A stretch of 64,000 nucleotides of DNA from Bidens hawaiensis. Its lineage: Eukaryota; Streptophyta; Magnoliopsida; Asterales; Asteraceae. A model generated the notes under the pieces. That model saw only the letters and a program-made list of their open reading frames with translations, was not told the origin of the DNA and did not search any database. The stretch covers positions 1,302,001 to 1,366,000 of the forward strand of contig JAIQDT010000192.1 of NCBI GenBank assembly GCA_021521415.1, in the 5' to 3' direction. Positions within the stretch are counted from its first letter, which is position 1; every line of letters begins with the position of its first letter. Both the position numbers and the translations under genes were made by a program. Below, piece after piece: positions 33,403-45,049 of the stretch.

Positions 33403-34730
33403 TTAGCAGTCGTAGTCCTTTATCAACTCTAACCATCTTTTCTGTCTCATGTTCAGCTCTTCCTTCTCGAAGAAGTACTTTAAACTCTTTTGATCTGTGT
33501 ATATAGTACACTTAGTACCGTACAGATAATGTCTCCATATCCTAAGAGCATGCACTACCGCTTCTAGCTCTAAATCATGCGTTGGATAAGTACTCTCGTG
33601 GACTTTCAACTGTCGGGACGCATAAGCTATCACTTTCTCTTGTTGTATCAACACGCAACCTAACCCATGATGCGAAGCATCAGTACAAACAAACAGATCC
33701 TCGTCACGTTCGGGTAAAGCAAGGACTGGAGCTTGCGTGAGCCTTTTCTTTAGTTCCTCAAAAGCTTCTTCTTGAAACTTTTCCCAACTAAATACTACCG
33801 ACTTTTGGGTCATGCCGGTCAACGGTGCAACTATCTTGGAGAAACCTTCGATGAATCTCATATACTAGCCAGTTAACCCTAAGAAGCTTCGTATATCAGT
33901 CGGATTCAGTGGAGTCTTCCAATTCGTTATTGCCTCAATTTTAGCTGGGTCCACGCTAATCCCTTCAGAATTAATCACGTGACCTAGAAATTGCACTTCT
34001 CGCAACCAGAACACGCATTTCGAAAACTTAGCATACAGTTTCTCCTTCTTCAGAGTCTCCAATACCTCTCTTAGATGTTCGGCATGATCAGACTCGCTCT
34101 TTGAATAGATCAATATAACATCAAAAAACACGATTACCGGCTTATCCAACATTGGCCGACACACCCTATTCATCATGTCCATAAATGCTCCAAGAGAATT
34201 CGTTAGACCAAATGACATCACGAGGAACTTGTAGCGTCTGTACCGCGTCCGAAACGCTGTCTTAGGGATGTCTGCTTCTTTCACCTTCAGCTGATGATAG
34301 CCTGATCTGAGATCTATTCGTGAGAACCAACTCGAACCTTGCAGTTGGTCAAACAGATCATCAATCCTTGGAAAATGATATCTATTCTTCACATAAGCTT
34401 GTTCAACTCATGGTAGCCTATTCACATTCTCATACTTCCATCATTCTTCTTCAAGAATAACCCTGGTGCGCCCCACGGGGAAACACTTGGTCAAATAAAA
34501 CCCTTGTCGAGGAGTTCTTGCAGTTGGGACATCAGTTCTTTCATCTTGAATGGTGCTAGACGGTAAGGTGCTTTCGCGACGGGCTGGGCTCCTAGTATTA
34601 AATATATCTGGAATTCTATCTCTCGCTCCAGTGGCAACCCTGGAAGATCCTCAGGGAATACTTCTGGGTAGTCGCGCACGATAGGAACATCTTTCATTTC
34701 TTTCGTCTCGGCACCAGGTAGGCATTGCAC
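33403..34730 (-). pseudogene. pol: TE3 reverse transcriptase and RNase H
   Basis: RT motifs in order are VRDYPEVFPEDLPGLP (about 34680), a break, [54 protein letters not shown] and the catalytic block. The last reads [11 protein letters not shown] instead of a DD-containing block, so the second Asp is Val. RNase H follows: [47 protein letters not shown] and [12 protein letters not shown], with its D/E/D positions present. Stops separate the stretches near 34395-34490, 33864 and 33400. Confidence 0.88.
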
Positions 34731-34798
34731 CCTCGGCTCAACAAACCCTCGGCTTTTATCATTGAAATGACATTAAGCCCAGAACTTTCCTTATCACC

Positions 34799-36471
34799 TT
34801 AAACCGTCACCACACTACCATCCAAGAACTTTAACTTTATTATCCTACTCTTACACACTATCTGAGCTTCATACTCAGACAAACAATACATTGCCAAAAC
34901 CACATCGAACCTTCCTAAGGTCATAACATACAAAGTAACAGGGAACTCATGTCTCTCTAAATCTATCTTATAGTCCTTAACCATTTTCATTATTTTAACC
35001 GAGGTGTCATTATCGGTTTCTACTATAAAGGTTTTAGACACTCGGCAACATTTTATTTTAGCTAGTTTACTAAATTGGGTGGCTACGAAACTCTTGTTTG
35101 TCACCGAATCAAATAATACAAAAGCGAAAATACCGTTTACTAAAAACATACCTGTCACGACATCCGGAATCTGCTTGGCTTGCTCTTGGGTCAACATGTA
35201 GGCTCTTATCTTTGGCCTTGACGATTCAACATCTTTCTTCCCGCTTCCTCCAGCTTCAGTACACTCTCTGGCCATGTGGCCCATCTTACCACACCGAAAA
35301 CATGCCGGCTTCTCGCTGCACTCATGAGAAAAGTGCCCCACCTTTCCGCACTTATAACAGGCGTTTGACCCTACTCTGCACTCTCCTCCATGCGCCTTTC
35401 CACATTTATAACAGACATCAGATCCTTTACCCCACTTGCACTCACCCCCATGCATCTTTCCACAGGTCTTACATGACATGTTCTCCCAAACTCTTGGCTG
35501 CTTGTTCTTAGGGTTCCACAACTGGGTACCGGGTCGTTTAACAAGAGCGACCCACTTCTAATCTTTCGTCTCTTCCGCCACCAAATCATCTGCCGACAAG
35601 TCATCGCAAACCATTTCTGCGAGCCCTACAGCTGAATAAAAAGTACCAGGTCTACTAGCCTTGACCAAGACGCGAACATTCTGTGGTCGTCCCCTAATGT
35701 AACACTTGATCCGCTTGGCTTCAGTGTTCACCATGTCTGGCACCAGCCTTGACATGCGATTGAATTCAGTGGTATATTCGAGGTGTGTCATCTTACCCGC
35801 GTCCAGACTCAAAAACTTCATTTCGACCCTTCCAACCTCTGCATCAAGACAAAACCTCTTCCTTACCAACTTCTTCAGATCATCTCACCTCATAGCTTTG
35901 ATCTCCTCTCGGGTCTTCCCCTGATCAACAGATTCCCACCCGTACATGGCTTCGTCACCAAATTATTGGGTAGCATAACCCACAGCTTGGTCGGGACGGC
36001 ATTCGCTGATTCAGATAACTTTGTTCATCGTGGTTATCTAATGGAGAGTAGCGATTGCGTCTCCCAAACCATTCAGCTTCGGCGGATCGCAACCTTTGAA
36101 TGACTTGTAGTTGCACCCACCTCGGCCTCTCCTCCTATCATCAACCTTCGATGACTTAACCACACTCGAGGCCTCCTTCACTCTTTCATCATCTTTCCTA
36201 CTCTTCTCCCAGACTTCTCAACTCTTTCCTGGCTTTTAGCAGACCCTTCAGGAGTCAAATTCTTCACAACAGTGGCTACAGCTTCTACGATAGCTGCTTG
36301 AATTGCGGGGTCAAGTTGAAACCCTTCGTTGTTGCTTGGGTTTCGTACAGCTGCGCTTCCTTCATCTCCCGTATTGGAAGCTGTCTCTATAGAGGGTGGT
36401 CAGACAGTACGTGGCCTGCCACGACGTCTAGTGCGACCACATGTTCCAACAACTGCCTTAGCTCCAGCCAT
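34799..36471 (-). pseudogene. gag: TE3 gag with four zinc knuckles, plus protease
   Basis: The start is ATG at 36471 (MAGAKAVVG). The gag core lies at 35869-35558 (EMKFLSLDAGKMTHLEYTTE and similar). A stop at 35558 is followed in the same frame by zinc knuckles. Two are short, C-x2-C-x3-H-x3-C (CKTCGKMHGGEC, CYKCGKAHGGEC), and two are canonical CCHC (CYKCGKVGHFSHEC, CFRCGKMGHMAREC). The protease follows with VLFDSVTNKSF, where the usual Gly of the D-S/T-G triad is Val, and LGRFDVVLAM. A TGA near 36400 and several shifts between 36170 and 35870 break the gag part. Confidence 0.85.
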
Positions 36472-36870
36472 CGTATTCTGGAAGGGAAAACACAAACGTC
36501 ATCACTCAAGGAACTGTTTAGTACAAGGATAGTAAGGCTAACAGGTAATAATAGTGGCCAGCTGTGATTAGCTGATCACGTTACTTTTCGTGACCTATAC
36601 ACTTCCCTTTATGAGTCTATTTGTGCTAAATCTTCCATTGAACAATTAATCAATCAAACAATCAATTAATCCTATCCCTAACATTCACGTATCATTCCTT
36701 TAGCAATTAAGCTAATATTAACATTCCTTATTTAGCCATACCTTTATCTTTACTGAGCTTGCTTGAGTGACACATGGCTATCTTGAACTGGCATCTTCTT
36801 TCTTTTCTTACTTAAATCTCATTCTCTGTTCGAGTCTAAGCATGTAGGATGTTTAAATCTCTCGAACTTT

Positions 36871-36882
36871 GCTCTGATACAA
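36871..36882 (-). other. TE3 primer-binding site
   Basis: On the minus strand TTGTATCAGAGC lies three bases after the LTR end (CTTACA). It is one base from the initiator tRNA-Met primer site TGGTATCAGAGC. Confidence 0.75.
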
Positions 36883-36885
36883 CCT

Positions 36886-39194
36886 TGTAAGGCCCCGGTC
36901 CCGGTTCCCTACATTGGCGCTGGATTTACTCATAAACATAGTTCTAAATATCAGAGTTAAGTAAAACATTAGCGGAATATTAAAACTTTCATAAAACATT
37001 ACACATTAAATTCATAACATGTCTTAAACAAACATCTTGTCTTTCAAAATAAAAAACATTAAGTAATAAACTTCTTGAGTCTTCATATGCCAGACTTTTA
37101 TTCTTCAGCCATGTGTCCCCCGCTCAAGCCAACTATCTTATCCTACTCTCGTGCGTGCATACTAAAAGTCAGCTACGCTGAGTGAGTTCTAGTTAATCAT
37201 CCAACATATCACACGTTCATAATTACATACTATCGTACACACTTTTTTACTTTCATACTTTCGTTTATAATACTTATTTACCTTCATACTTTCTTCTTCA
37301 TAATCATATATTATGTTTTAAAGTGCATTGCGCCCTATAACCTTCGCATATATTATTAGGGTATGCAAACCTTTAACCTTCACATATATTATTAGGGTAT
37401 GCAATCCTTTATCCTTTGCATATATTATTAGGGTATGCAACCCTTTAACTTTCGCAAAGTTTAGAAGAGTTTGCAGCCCTTTAACCTTCGCATATATTAT
37501 TAGGGTATGCAACCCTTCATCCTTCGCAGATATTATTAGGGTCTGCAACCCTTTACCGTATATTACCTTTCATTATCATTATCACATTCTTACATACCTT
37601 TAATAATATCATACTTTCTTTCACTTACTCATATCATACTTACTACACTATGTCTTCCTTAACAATACGTGCAATATCCGAAGATCGATCATGTACTGTC
37701 GAGTATTCATTCATAATATAAACATAACTATCACAGTCATCATTAAGACATACACTTACCATATAAGGTAAGTGTATTAACATTCACATAACAAGGAAAT
37801 GGGCTAGAAACTCACCTGAATTCGGTTACGTTCATCGTTAATGGTTATTCCTTTCCTTAGTTGTGCGCGACTAACTGTATAACAATTATATGTATCAATT
37901 AACTATCACTACTCATATCACGTTATTAGTCTAATTATAACCTCAACGAACGGGGGTCCGGGGGCAGCGCCCCTAACAGCGGGATTCTTGGGGCGGTAGT
38001 CCCTAGCGGGGTCCTAGGGGCAGAGCCTCTAGCTCGGGTTAAGCTGCCAGGTCAGCTTGGAAAAATGTTATTTTCATTAACTGTCTTAACACATTTTTCA
38101 ATAGGATTTTAAGTTATTATCAAATTTGCTAACTCATTCGCTATAACGAATTAAGCCTGATTCGTTATCTTATCATGCTTTGATTCGTTATCTGTTTCGT
38201 TACCTTATCATAACGAATTGGTGAGTAACGAATGACCTAGTTTGTTATCGTGATTATAAAGAATGAGCGTATAACGAATTACCTAATTCGTTATCTTAAT
38301 CTAACGAATGGGCATATAACGAATACCTGATTCGTTATCTTAATATGACGAATGGATAAGTAATGAATTATGGGTCCATTCGTTATTAAGTCACACGACT
38401 GAGTCCCATTAGTTATGGCTGCGTAATGAATTACCGTTGATTCGTTTATCATAACGAATGAGCATATGTTCTTATCCAAACTTTGACTAAAGGGGTCAAA
38501 GTCAAAATTGATATGAACATACGCAGTCAACCTTCATCAGATCTGCAATAAACCTTCGATTCTCAACAAAACAACAAAAATTTGGTACCATTGAACTCGT
38601 AATCCTAGCGCCTACAAACCCTAAACCAGCAATCATCCAAATATTAGGTTTTACATGGTGCGATTTACACATATATACATATAGCTCATTAGATAATCAA
38701 TTAACCCATCAAATATCAACGAATTTCAGTGAGGTTTGTTGCATCGGATTCATTTTTACCATTTAAACATAGATCTAAGATCTTTAGACGTAATCCGGAC
38801 CTAAACGAACAAGTTCTCGATATAAACGTACCTTAAACGAGTCGGTTTACGAACATGGTATAGTATTGAGGTTGTTTTGGTTTGTCACAACGTTATAGCA
38901 CCAACAAGCTCAGGTTTTCACCTTCGGATCTCAAATCGGGATATAAGATGGTGTTTGTGTGTGTTTTTGATGGTGTAGGCTATGGTGTAGAGATGGATAA
39001 AATGGAAAGGTTTAGGGTTTAAAGGGTATTTATACTCCTTTCATCCTATAGACCTAAGGCCCATTCCATCTCTTATTCCATCTTCTAAAGTCCAAGTCCG
39101 CCCTATATTAGTTTATTTAGGTAAACAAATAAACGACACACTGTAAAATAAACGAAATTTATTTTATTAACTCTTTCAAAAGCAGGATGTTACA
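36886..39194 (-). repeat. TE3 5' LTR (L4)
   Basis: The minus strand runs from TGTAACATCC (39194) to GGCCTTACA (36886), 2,309 bp. It shares with the 3' LTR (L2) the ACCCTAATAATAT-based tandem repeats (37325-37555). With the other copies it shares the hairpin (37752-37775), the GC hairpins (about 37950-38045) and the 45-bp block (37151-37197). The palindrome beside the TATA region is degraded here. Confidence 0.9.
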
Positions 39195-39584
39195 ATATAC
39201 TAAAAATTAATATTTATTTTTTTAAAAAGATATGATTTACATTTATTATTATTATTATTATTATGATTGGAGCGATTTGTTACAATGAAACTCTAATTGA
39301 TATAGAAGAAAGCCATCGATGCTATTCATCAATGTTAAAAGATCTGATTGCTACAAGTACTATGTTTTACAACTATTAATATTTGTTTCTATAGGTTTGA
39401 CCATATCTGGATTCATCTTGATTCTATGTTAGATGCTTTACTGATAAACTCCAAAATTGTGACCTACAAATTTATGTTTAATTTCAATCAGATGCTTCAA
39501 GCTGAAGTGAGTTAGGTTTTGTTTACTTTCAAAGTTAAAGTATCATATTATCGAATATGGTAGCATTATAGTTTTGGGCTAAAC
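39195..39584. other. AT-rich spacer with (ATT)n array
   Basis: This is the flank of TE3. An ATT microsatellite lies at about 39243-39263. No gene is visible. Confidence 0.6.
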
Positions 39585-40120
39585 CATAGTTACCTAATTC
39601 GCGGTTCGTTCCAGTACGGGTACACAATTCACTAAAGGTAACGTAATCGGTTTGGAAGGGGGTAGGCTCATTTCGGTACAAACCGGTATGGTGTACTATG
39701 TAGTTCGGTTTGATATACCCAAATCAAAAAATAGTAATTTATAATTTATAAATATATAATGTTATAATTTTACACTTTTTAATAGTTCTTATGTAAAAAT
39801 TAAAAACTTATAAACTTGAAGGACTAAATCAGAAAAGTGAAAGAGTGGGAGGGTTAAATATCAATAAAACCAGGTAAAATAACAAAACGCACAATACGTC
39901 GCTGTCTTCTTCTTCGTCTTTCCGGTATAAATTGAACCACCGACGTACACTTTGTGCTCCGTCTAACTTTAAAAGTGGGTCTATTTCGATCGATTGGAGT
40001 GGATTACCAGTGCGAATTGGAACACCGATTTTGATCGATTGGAATGACGTACCTGAGCGATTGGGTACGTAGCGAATTTCGATCGGATTCGTGGTTCCTT
40101 TAGCGAATTTGGTAACTATG
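39585..40120. mobile_element. Non-autonomous hAT-type element (536 bp)
   Basis: The 8-bp target GGCTAAAC is duplicated exactly (39577-39584 and 40121-40128). The ends are inverted repeats matching at 17 of 18 positions: CATAGTTACCTAATTCGC on the left, and CATAGTTACCAAATTCGC when the right end is read inward. No transposase is encoded. The 8-bp duplication and CA start fit hAT transposons. Confidence 0.88.
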
Positions 40121-40128
40121 GGCTAAAC

Positions 40129-40990
40129 ACCTCAGTAGGGTATTCTGGTGGAGTTTGACTTTAATGATCAAACATTTATTTTTAAAATTTAATTTCATGC
40201 TGATTGGTTTTAATTTACTTAAGTACTTTAGTGGGGTATTCCAGTAAACTTTGGGTTTCATGGTCAAATATTTTCTTTTATGCAGATTGGATATAACTTA
40301 TTTTAAGGATTTGTAAATTGTTTTATCTCCTAATTTATTTGAGGTCAGAACTCATTTTAATTTAGATGCTTATTTGATTTGAAACGTTTTTGTTTTTTTT
40401 TTCACATCTGTTGTTTGACTTTTGGATTTATAAGGTTTTGTTTAATAATATATTTTTTATATAACAATATTATTGTGTTTGAAACTTCACTTTCAAATCA
40501 ATACTACTACATGTTTTACTTATTTGTAAGTTTAAGTATCTAAATTGAACGAATGTGTTATCTGCAGTTTTGCACATAAATAAATAAATAAATAATATAA
40601 TTTCGCATATTACAAATGGAGAATTATTCTTGCAAATGAGTTGCGTGCTATTTCTTTGAAGTATCATTCTTATGAGAGTGTCTTGGTACTACACTCAAGG
40701 TCAGTTGTTTCTACTTTATATGTAATATGATTTTATTATGTGCTCATAGGTATGTGTGTGCCTTTGTATGTTGGTAATATGTCGTTAAAAACCGTTTTTT
40801 ACATTAATTGTAGTGTCAAACGTGTGTTTTATCTTCGGCGAAGTTCATCAAAAATGAGAAAATAATACATTTTTGTGAGACAAGACATGTTTTATGAGAC
40901 GAGAATGAAGTCTCTATAATTAGGTAAAAGAAAAGGTATGCAACTTTGTTTTACCTTAATTATTTTTGTTAAAACAATAGTATGATCACT
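40129..40990. other. AT-rich spacer without recognised features
   Basis: No gene or element end could be supported. Several T-rich stretches occur. Confidence 0.5.
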
Positions 40991-40995
40991 TGTAG

Positions 40996-41256
40996 GTAAT
41001 ACCAACTTTCTATTGCAAAAGAATCCCAAATGTTGAAGAATTTGACACGATTAAAAAATCTTATTTCAAGAACATTGTTTATGTTGTTTTGGGTAGCGAG
41101 TAGCAACTTACTGATATTTTATCATCAGATATGAAGCATGTTGGAAACAATGTCAATTATGGAATAAATATCTTTATCCATCAATACAACAAGTTCGGAA
41201 AGTTAAAGTTTAAGGTGTTATTTTCTTTGTCAATTGATATGGGTCATAAATCATAA
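40996..41256 (+). pseudogene. Unidentified exon-like fragment (87 codons, one stop)
   Basis: The frame starting at 40996 reads PTFYCKRIPNVEEFD, KKSYFKNIVYVVLGSE, then a single TAG, then DMKHVGNNVNYGINIF and YNKFGKLKFKVLF up to TAA at 41254-41256. An AG precedes it directly (TTGTAG|GTAATACC), as at a splice acceptor. In DNA this AT-rich an 87-codon stretch with one stop is mildly unexpected, and residue use looks protein-like. I do not recognise the family. It may be a gene fragment carried by a transposon. Confidence 0.3.
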
Positions 41257-41610
41257 ACGGTCAAGTGTTAACAAGAAGCGTATTTGATTGAGATTCGGTC
41301 ATAATGGAGGTCACATTTTTGTTTACGTTTAGACCAAAATATTTAGCTTCGTCTTTCAGAAAATGGAAAACAGTAGGCCGTTGGCATAATGGAATCCTTG
41401 GTATTTCAAGGTACCTTATTATTACTTTGTTCATGTTCATTCATAAAAAAATAAGGGCATGTCCGTGTGCATTCATGTTAGTTCATTTAAAATGTAAATG
41501 AATAATGTGCAATGGAAATGAACAAGTCTGATACATCACAGTTTATCCATAAAACACATCTAAATTAGTGGCTTAAATTTACCTAATTCATTTTAACGAG
41601 ACCTTTTTAT

Positions 41611-41616
<6 letters not shown>

Positions 41617-41690
<74 letters not shown>
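41617..41690. repeat. (TA)n microsatellite
   Basis: A TA array of about 73 bp, followed by AGGGGAAGG. Confidence 0.95.
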
Positions 41691-41692
<2 letters not shown>

Positions 41693-41844
41693 GAAGGTTA
41701 CACAAAAAGAAGTAGTTTTCTAGGAAGACTAGGAATAAATCATAGCCCTTGGATAATATTAATCAATGATTGAGATTTAAAATTTCTAAAAACCGTCATA
41801 GTTTCCTAGAATTACTCTTTCATCACTATAACCGACACATTATT

Positions 41845-42146
41845 AGTCAGGGCTAACAAACCTACTACCTTTGAGTCTGCGGTGGAGTTAGCAGAGGTGG
41901 TTTTTGATGATCTGGCGGCAGATGATGTGGGAGTGGAAGATAAGGAAGAAGGGGAATGGACTAAACGATCTGCAGGCGTCGTGGAGTATGCGGGGAAGAA
42001 GACACAGAAGAATGCAGACAAGGAAACATGCAAAGTGTGTGGGAAAATGCACTTGGGAGAATGCAAGGCCGGTCCAAACCATTGCTACCGATGCGAGAAG
42101 AAGGGGCACATCTCTCTTGAATGCACCGAGGACTAGAAATGTTACA
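41845..42146 (+). pseudogene. gag: TE4 gag fragment with zinc knuckles
   Basis: The encoded stretch includes FESAVELAEVVFDDLAADDV, then CKVCGKMHLGEC (short knuckle) and CYRCEKKGHISLEC (canonical knuckle). TAG follows the second knuckle, then KCYKC at the insertion point. It resembles TE3 gag (same FDDL..ADD and short-knuckle pattern), so both belong to one family. The third knuckle continues after the copia element. Confidence 0.82.
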
Positions 42147-42151
42147 AGTGT

Positions 42152-42534
42152 TGTAAGTCCCGAATCTGGATCACTACAATAATGATATCAGTTTAACAAG
42201 TATAGGTGCGGAATACCGATACTTGGTGATTCAAGAAAACGAGTTAACAGTGAAGAGTAACACGGGATTGCTTCAAAACACATGTATATTAAGAATATGT
42301 AGGGTGCTTAAGCACTTACTATACTTGATCACAATAATTAGGAATGAACAACCTTAACCCTATACATGATAATATCTATATATAGGTACACCACCAACCT
42401 TGCCGGCCTAAACTAACAAAGGCCCACAGAGAACACATAGATGTTCTCGGCTCACATACAAACCCAAAACCCAAGCCCAAACAAAGTTAAACTAAATGCA
42501 AACTAAGCTCAAACCACATAAACTAGGCCCAACA
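42152..42534 (-). repeat. TE5 3' LTR
   Basis: On the minus strand it begins TGTTGGGCC (42534) directly after the polypurine tract and ends GACTTACA. A TATATATAG box is readable near 42380. Confidence 0.93.
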
Positions 42535-42597
42535 ATCTCCCCCTTGGTTTGTAGCTTTGTCTTTTAATCATGCTCCATGTAGTCTATATCAGCATCT

Positions 42598-45030
42598 TTA
42601 AGAGCACCATACCGGTGAATTCTTTGGCGGCCACTTCAGTAGGTCTCTCGGATCAACAAATATTAACTGACCCTTTCCTTTTGCCAGCTTAATGACAACT
42701 GTAGCAGTTACACTATCATACATCCAGAGTCTCATGTTATCCAACGTGCCATCTAGAATTTCATCTAGAACAGGAATATGAGTTGCCTTGGCATTGGGAG
42801 GCCACATGACATTCACCATAGTCTTCCCGGTCTTTGGATCTTGAACACCCTTTGCCTTCTTCAGAAAAGATTCAGCAGTCTTCATGTTTGGGAAACCTCT
42901 GTCAACTTGTCTTCTCAGAAAATTCCAGAAATCAGTCCCGCGTTTGTTATTTGTTGGATTTGTGAATGGAGAATTAATCAAGTCAATGAGATCCACTTTG
43001 GTCCAGGAACTGGAATCTTTCATCTTCTTGTAGTACTCAGTTGTTCCTGACTTCCTTTTTGCCCACCACATATTCTTATCCGCATCAAAACCCCATGATA
43101 GAACTCCAGATCGATCACCGTATTTGTCGGAGAAACCCTTTTGAAAAGTAACAAAGAACCTGTCTGGATGATACGATGATTCCACATTCTGATTCGAGTT
43201 CTTCATCACCAGCAGTTTCTTCTTCCCCTTTTCAAGTAGATTCTTCTTAATTCTGTCTGATTTCTCCTTAGAAATGTGGGGGGGGGGGGAGAATCCATGT
43301 ATTGTTGTAGCGATTCAGACTCATCAATGTTGTCCACAAGACGAACAGAAGAGATGCCACCTTGAATCACGTTGGGTACTTTGGAGGCTACGTCAACACT
43401 ACCCTTAAACTCATCTCCAAACTTTTGAAACAGCCTTTGTTGGAGATCAAGATACAAGGCAGTTAGTTCTCCCATGTTGGACTGTAGTTCTTTTTTCTTG
43501 GAATCTTTATTAGAATTTCCTGCTTCCAACTCTTGAATACGAACATCTTTGACTACCGAATCTTGTTCAAGTTCAAAAACCCGATGTTGTAATGCATGAA
43601 CATCAACAGGAACATCTTCAAGAACTACACCTTTACCTTTATTCCGAAGATAAGCTTCCTGCATAGCCAGAATCTGTGCAACCTTGTCTGATTTACCGAA
43701 GCTTGACTAACCCTGAGTGTCTGGGCCAGATGAACCAGAGGGAATATCTGTTGTGTCGGGGTGTGGAATGTCTGTCTCATAATCAAATTCACTGACAAAA
43801 TCACTAGTCAACGAATTATGAAATGATGGCTCAGTAGTAAATGTATCTTGTTCAGCTTGTACTTATGGGGCAGATGTCTTAGGTTGAGTAGTTTGTTGTT
43901 TAGGGCTGGTTGTTGCGTCAGTAGATGCTATGGTGGTTGTTTCAGATTCACTAATTAGCACGCCAGGCCTCGAGTCTCTCTTTCTTCGTTTACGTGGACC
44001 AAGGTCTGCGGCTGGATCCTCAGCTATGTCTTCTTCATTGATTTCAGCAACAGTCTGAGGAGGCTTCAGAGCAGTTGACTGTAACAAAGCTTTCGTAGGT
44101 TCCAAAGCATATAAAGTCTCATTACTTGGAGAGGTATCTGACTGACGATGTTCAGTCTCATCTTCTTCATCATCAGAAATCTCGTAAGTTGCAACACGTT
44201 GTCCAACTGGTGCCACGTGTTCATTAGCAACCTGAGCTATGGTCGGCTCAGTTTCTATTTTAGCAAATCGTCCAAATTTTACCAGAGCATGAAGGCCCCG
44301 ATAAATGAGCTTGGAACCTTTCCTGTTTTGTTTCATTAACCCAAACATATTGGGTCCCAACGACTTCATATCCATAGTGTCGACAGATTTTACAAGGTCT
44401 GGAAAGTGAGAGTCGAAAATCATCTGCAAAAACCTTGGATACATAAGGAACATCTCCTTCTTCTTCCCTTTCAGATTGCTCGTCATTTCATTAAAAACGA
44501 ACTTGAAATAATTGTAATTCCAATCCATGATCAGAGTAGTGATAGTAGACATCTGAGTATGACTAATCTCATCAGAGCCCCCTAACGCAAGTGAAAAACG
44601 TGTGAATCAAGAATCTCCAGTATGGGTGAAACAGTTTTTTTATTGTCGGAGGATAGGTGCCCTCGTAACCCATTCTGGTGAGAACCTCTGTGACAACATC
44701 AGTAGAATACTAAGTCGGGTAATCAGGTTGATCACCAAACATCAACACCTCTCTCACAACAGCTTTAGTGACACTAACTGGCTTCTTCTATATTTTGGAA
44801 TATATGGATATGACTCCATCTTGTCTGTGTGGGTTGATTGAGGCATTGTTCCAGAAATCCGTGATAATCTTCTTGCAAATGACAGGATTCTCTAGTAGTG
44901 CGTGAGAGATCCTGCACGTGTTGAGGCCGACAATCATAGAGTTGAATTCCTTGTGAGTTAGGGGTGGATCATATAAGTATCCAGCCACGTTGTGTGAGTC
45001 AACAATCTTTAACAGATTCTGATCATCCAT
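42598..45030 (-). pseudogene. TE5 extra ORF after pol (SIRE-type, broken)
   Basis: The reading starts at 45030 (MDDQNLLKIVDSHNVAGY) and continues after stops and a shift through GYEGTYPPTIKKLFHPYWRF (about 44650), then 44552-43863 (MYPRFLQMIF, an acidic EISDDEEDE stretch and a basic KRRKRD patch). A coiled-coil stretch (43664-43206) and a last block (43209-42598) with YHPDRFFVTFQKGF and QLIFVDPRDLLKWPP follow. A run of about 11-12 G at 43278-43289, encoding Pro, probably caused one frameshift. The position fits the 'env-like' or additional ORF of SIRE elements. I see no signal peptide or membrane segment to support an envelope role. Function is unknown. Confidence 0.7.
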
Positions 45031-45049
45031 TTCTGCATCAAACGTATCA

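Larger units (their letters stand above)
27657..39194 (-). mobile_element. Chromovirus (Ty3/gypsy, Tekay/Del-like) TE3
   Basis: The element reads right to left: 5' LTR (39194-36886), primer site, gag, protease, RT, RNase H, integrase, chromodomain-like tail, polypurine tract and a truncated 3' LTR (29611-27657). A solo LTR at 30390-32598 splits the integrase. Protease and RT both have altered catalytic motifs and there are numerous stops, so the element is dead. The flank beyond the 5' LTR is ATATA; the other target copy is lost. Confidence 0.9.

Noticed and set aside
39597..39735. Relationship with the GGTAC-rich interior of the hAT element at 17341
   Set aside because: Both have CGGTA/GGTAC words, but the termini and target sequences differ, so I cannot support a shared family.
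41691..41844. Helitron 5' end after the TA array (AGGGGAAGGTTACAC...)
   Set aside because: No TC start next to an A/T insertion site and no paired 3' end could be found nearby.
43863..44552. Host gene for an acidic nuclear protein
   Set aside because: It sits between the LTRs of the SIRE-like element, on the same strand as gag and pol, so it is part of the element's extra ORF.
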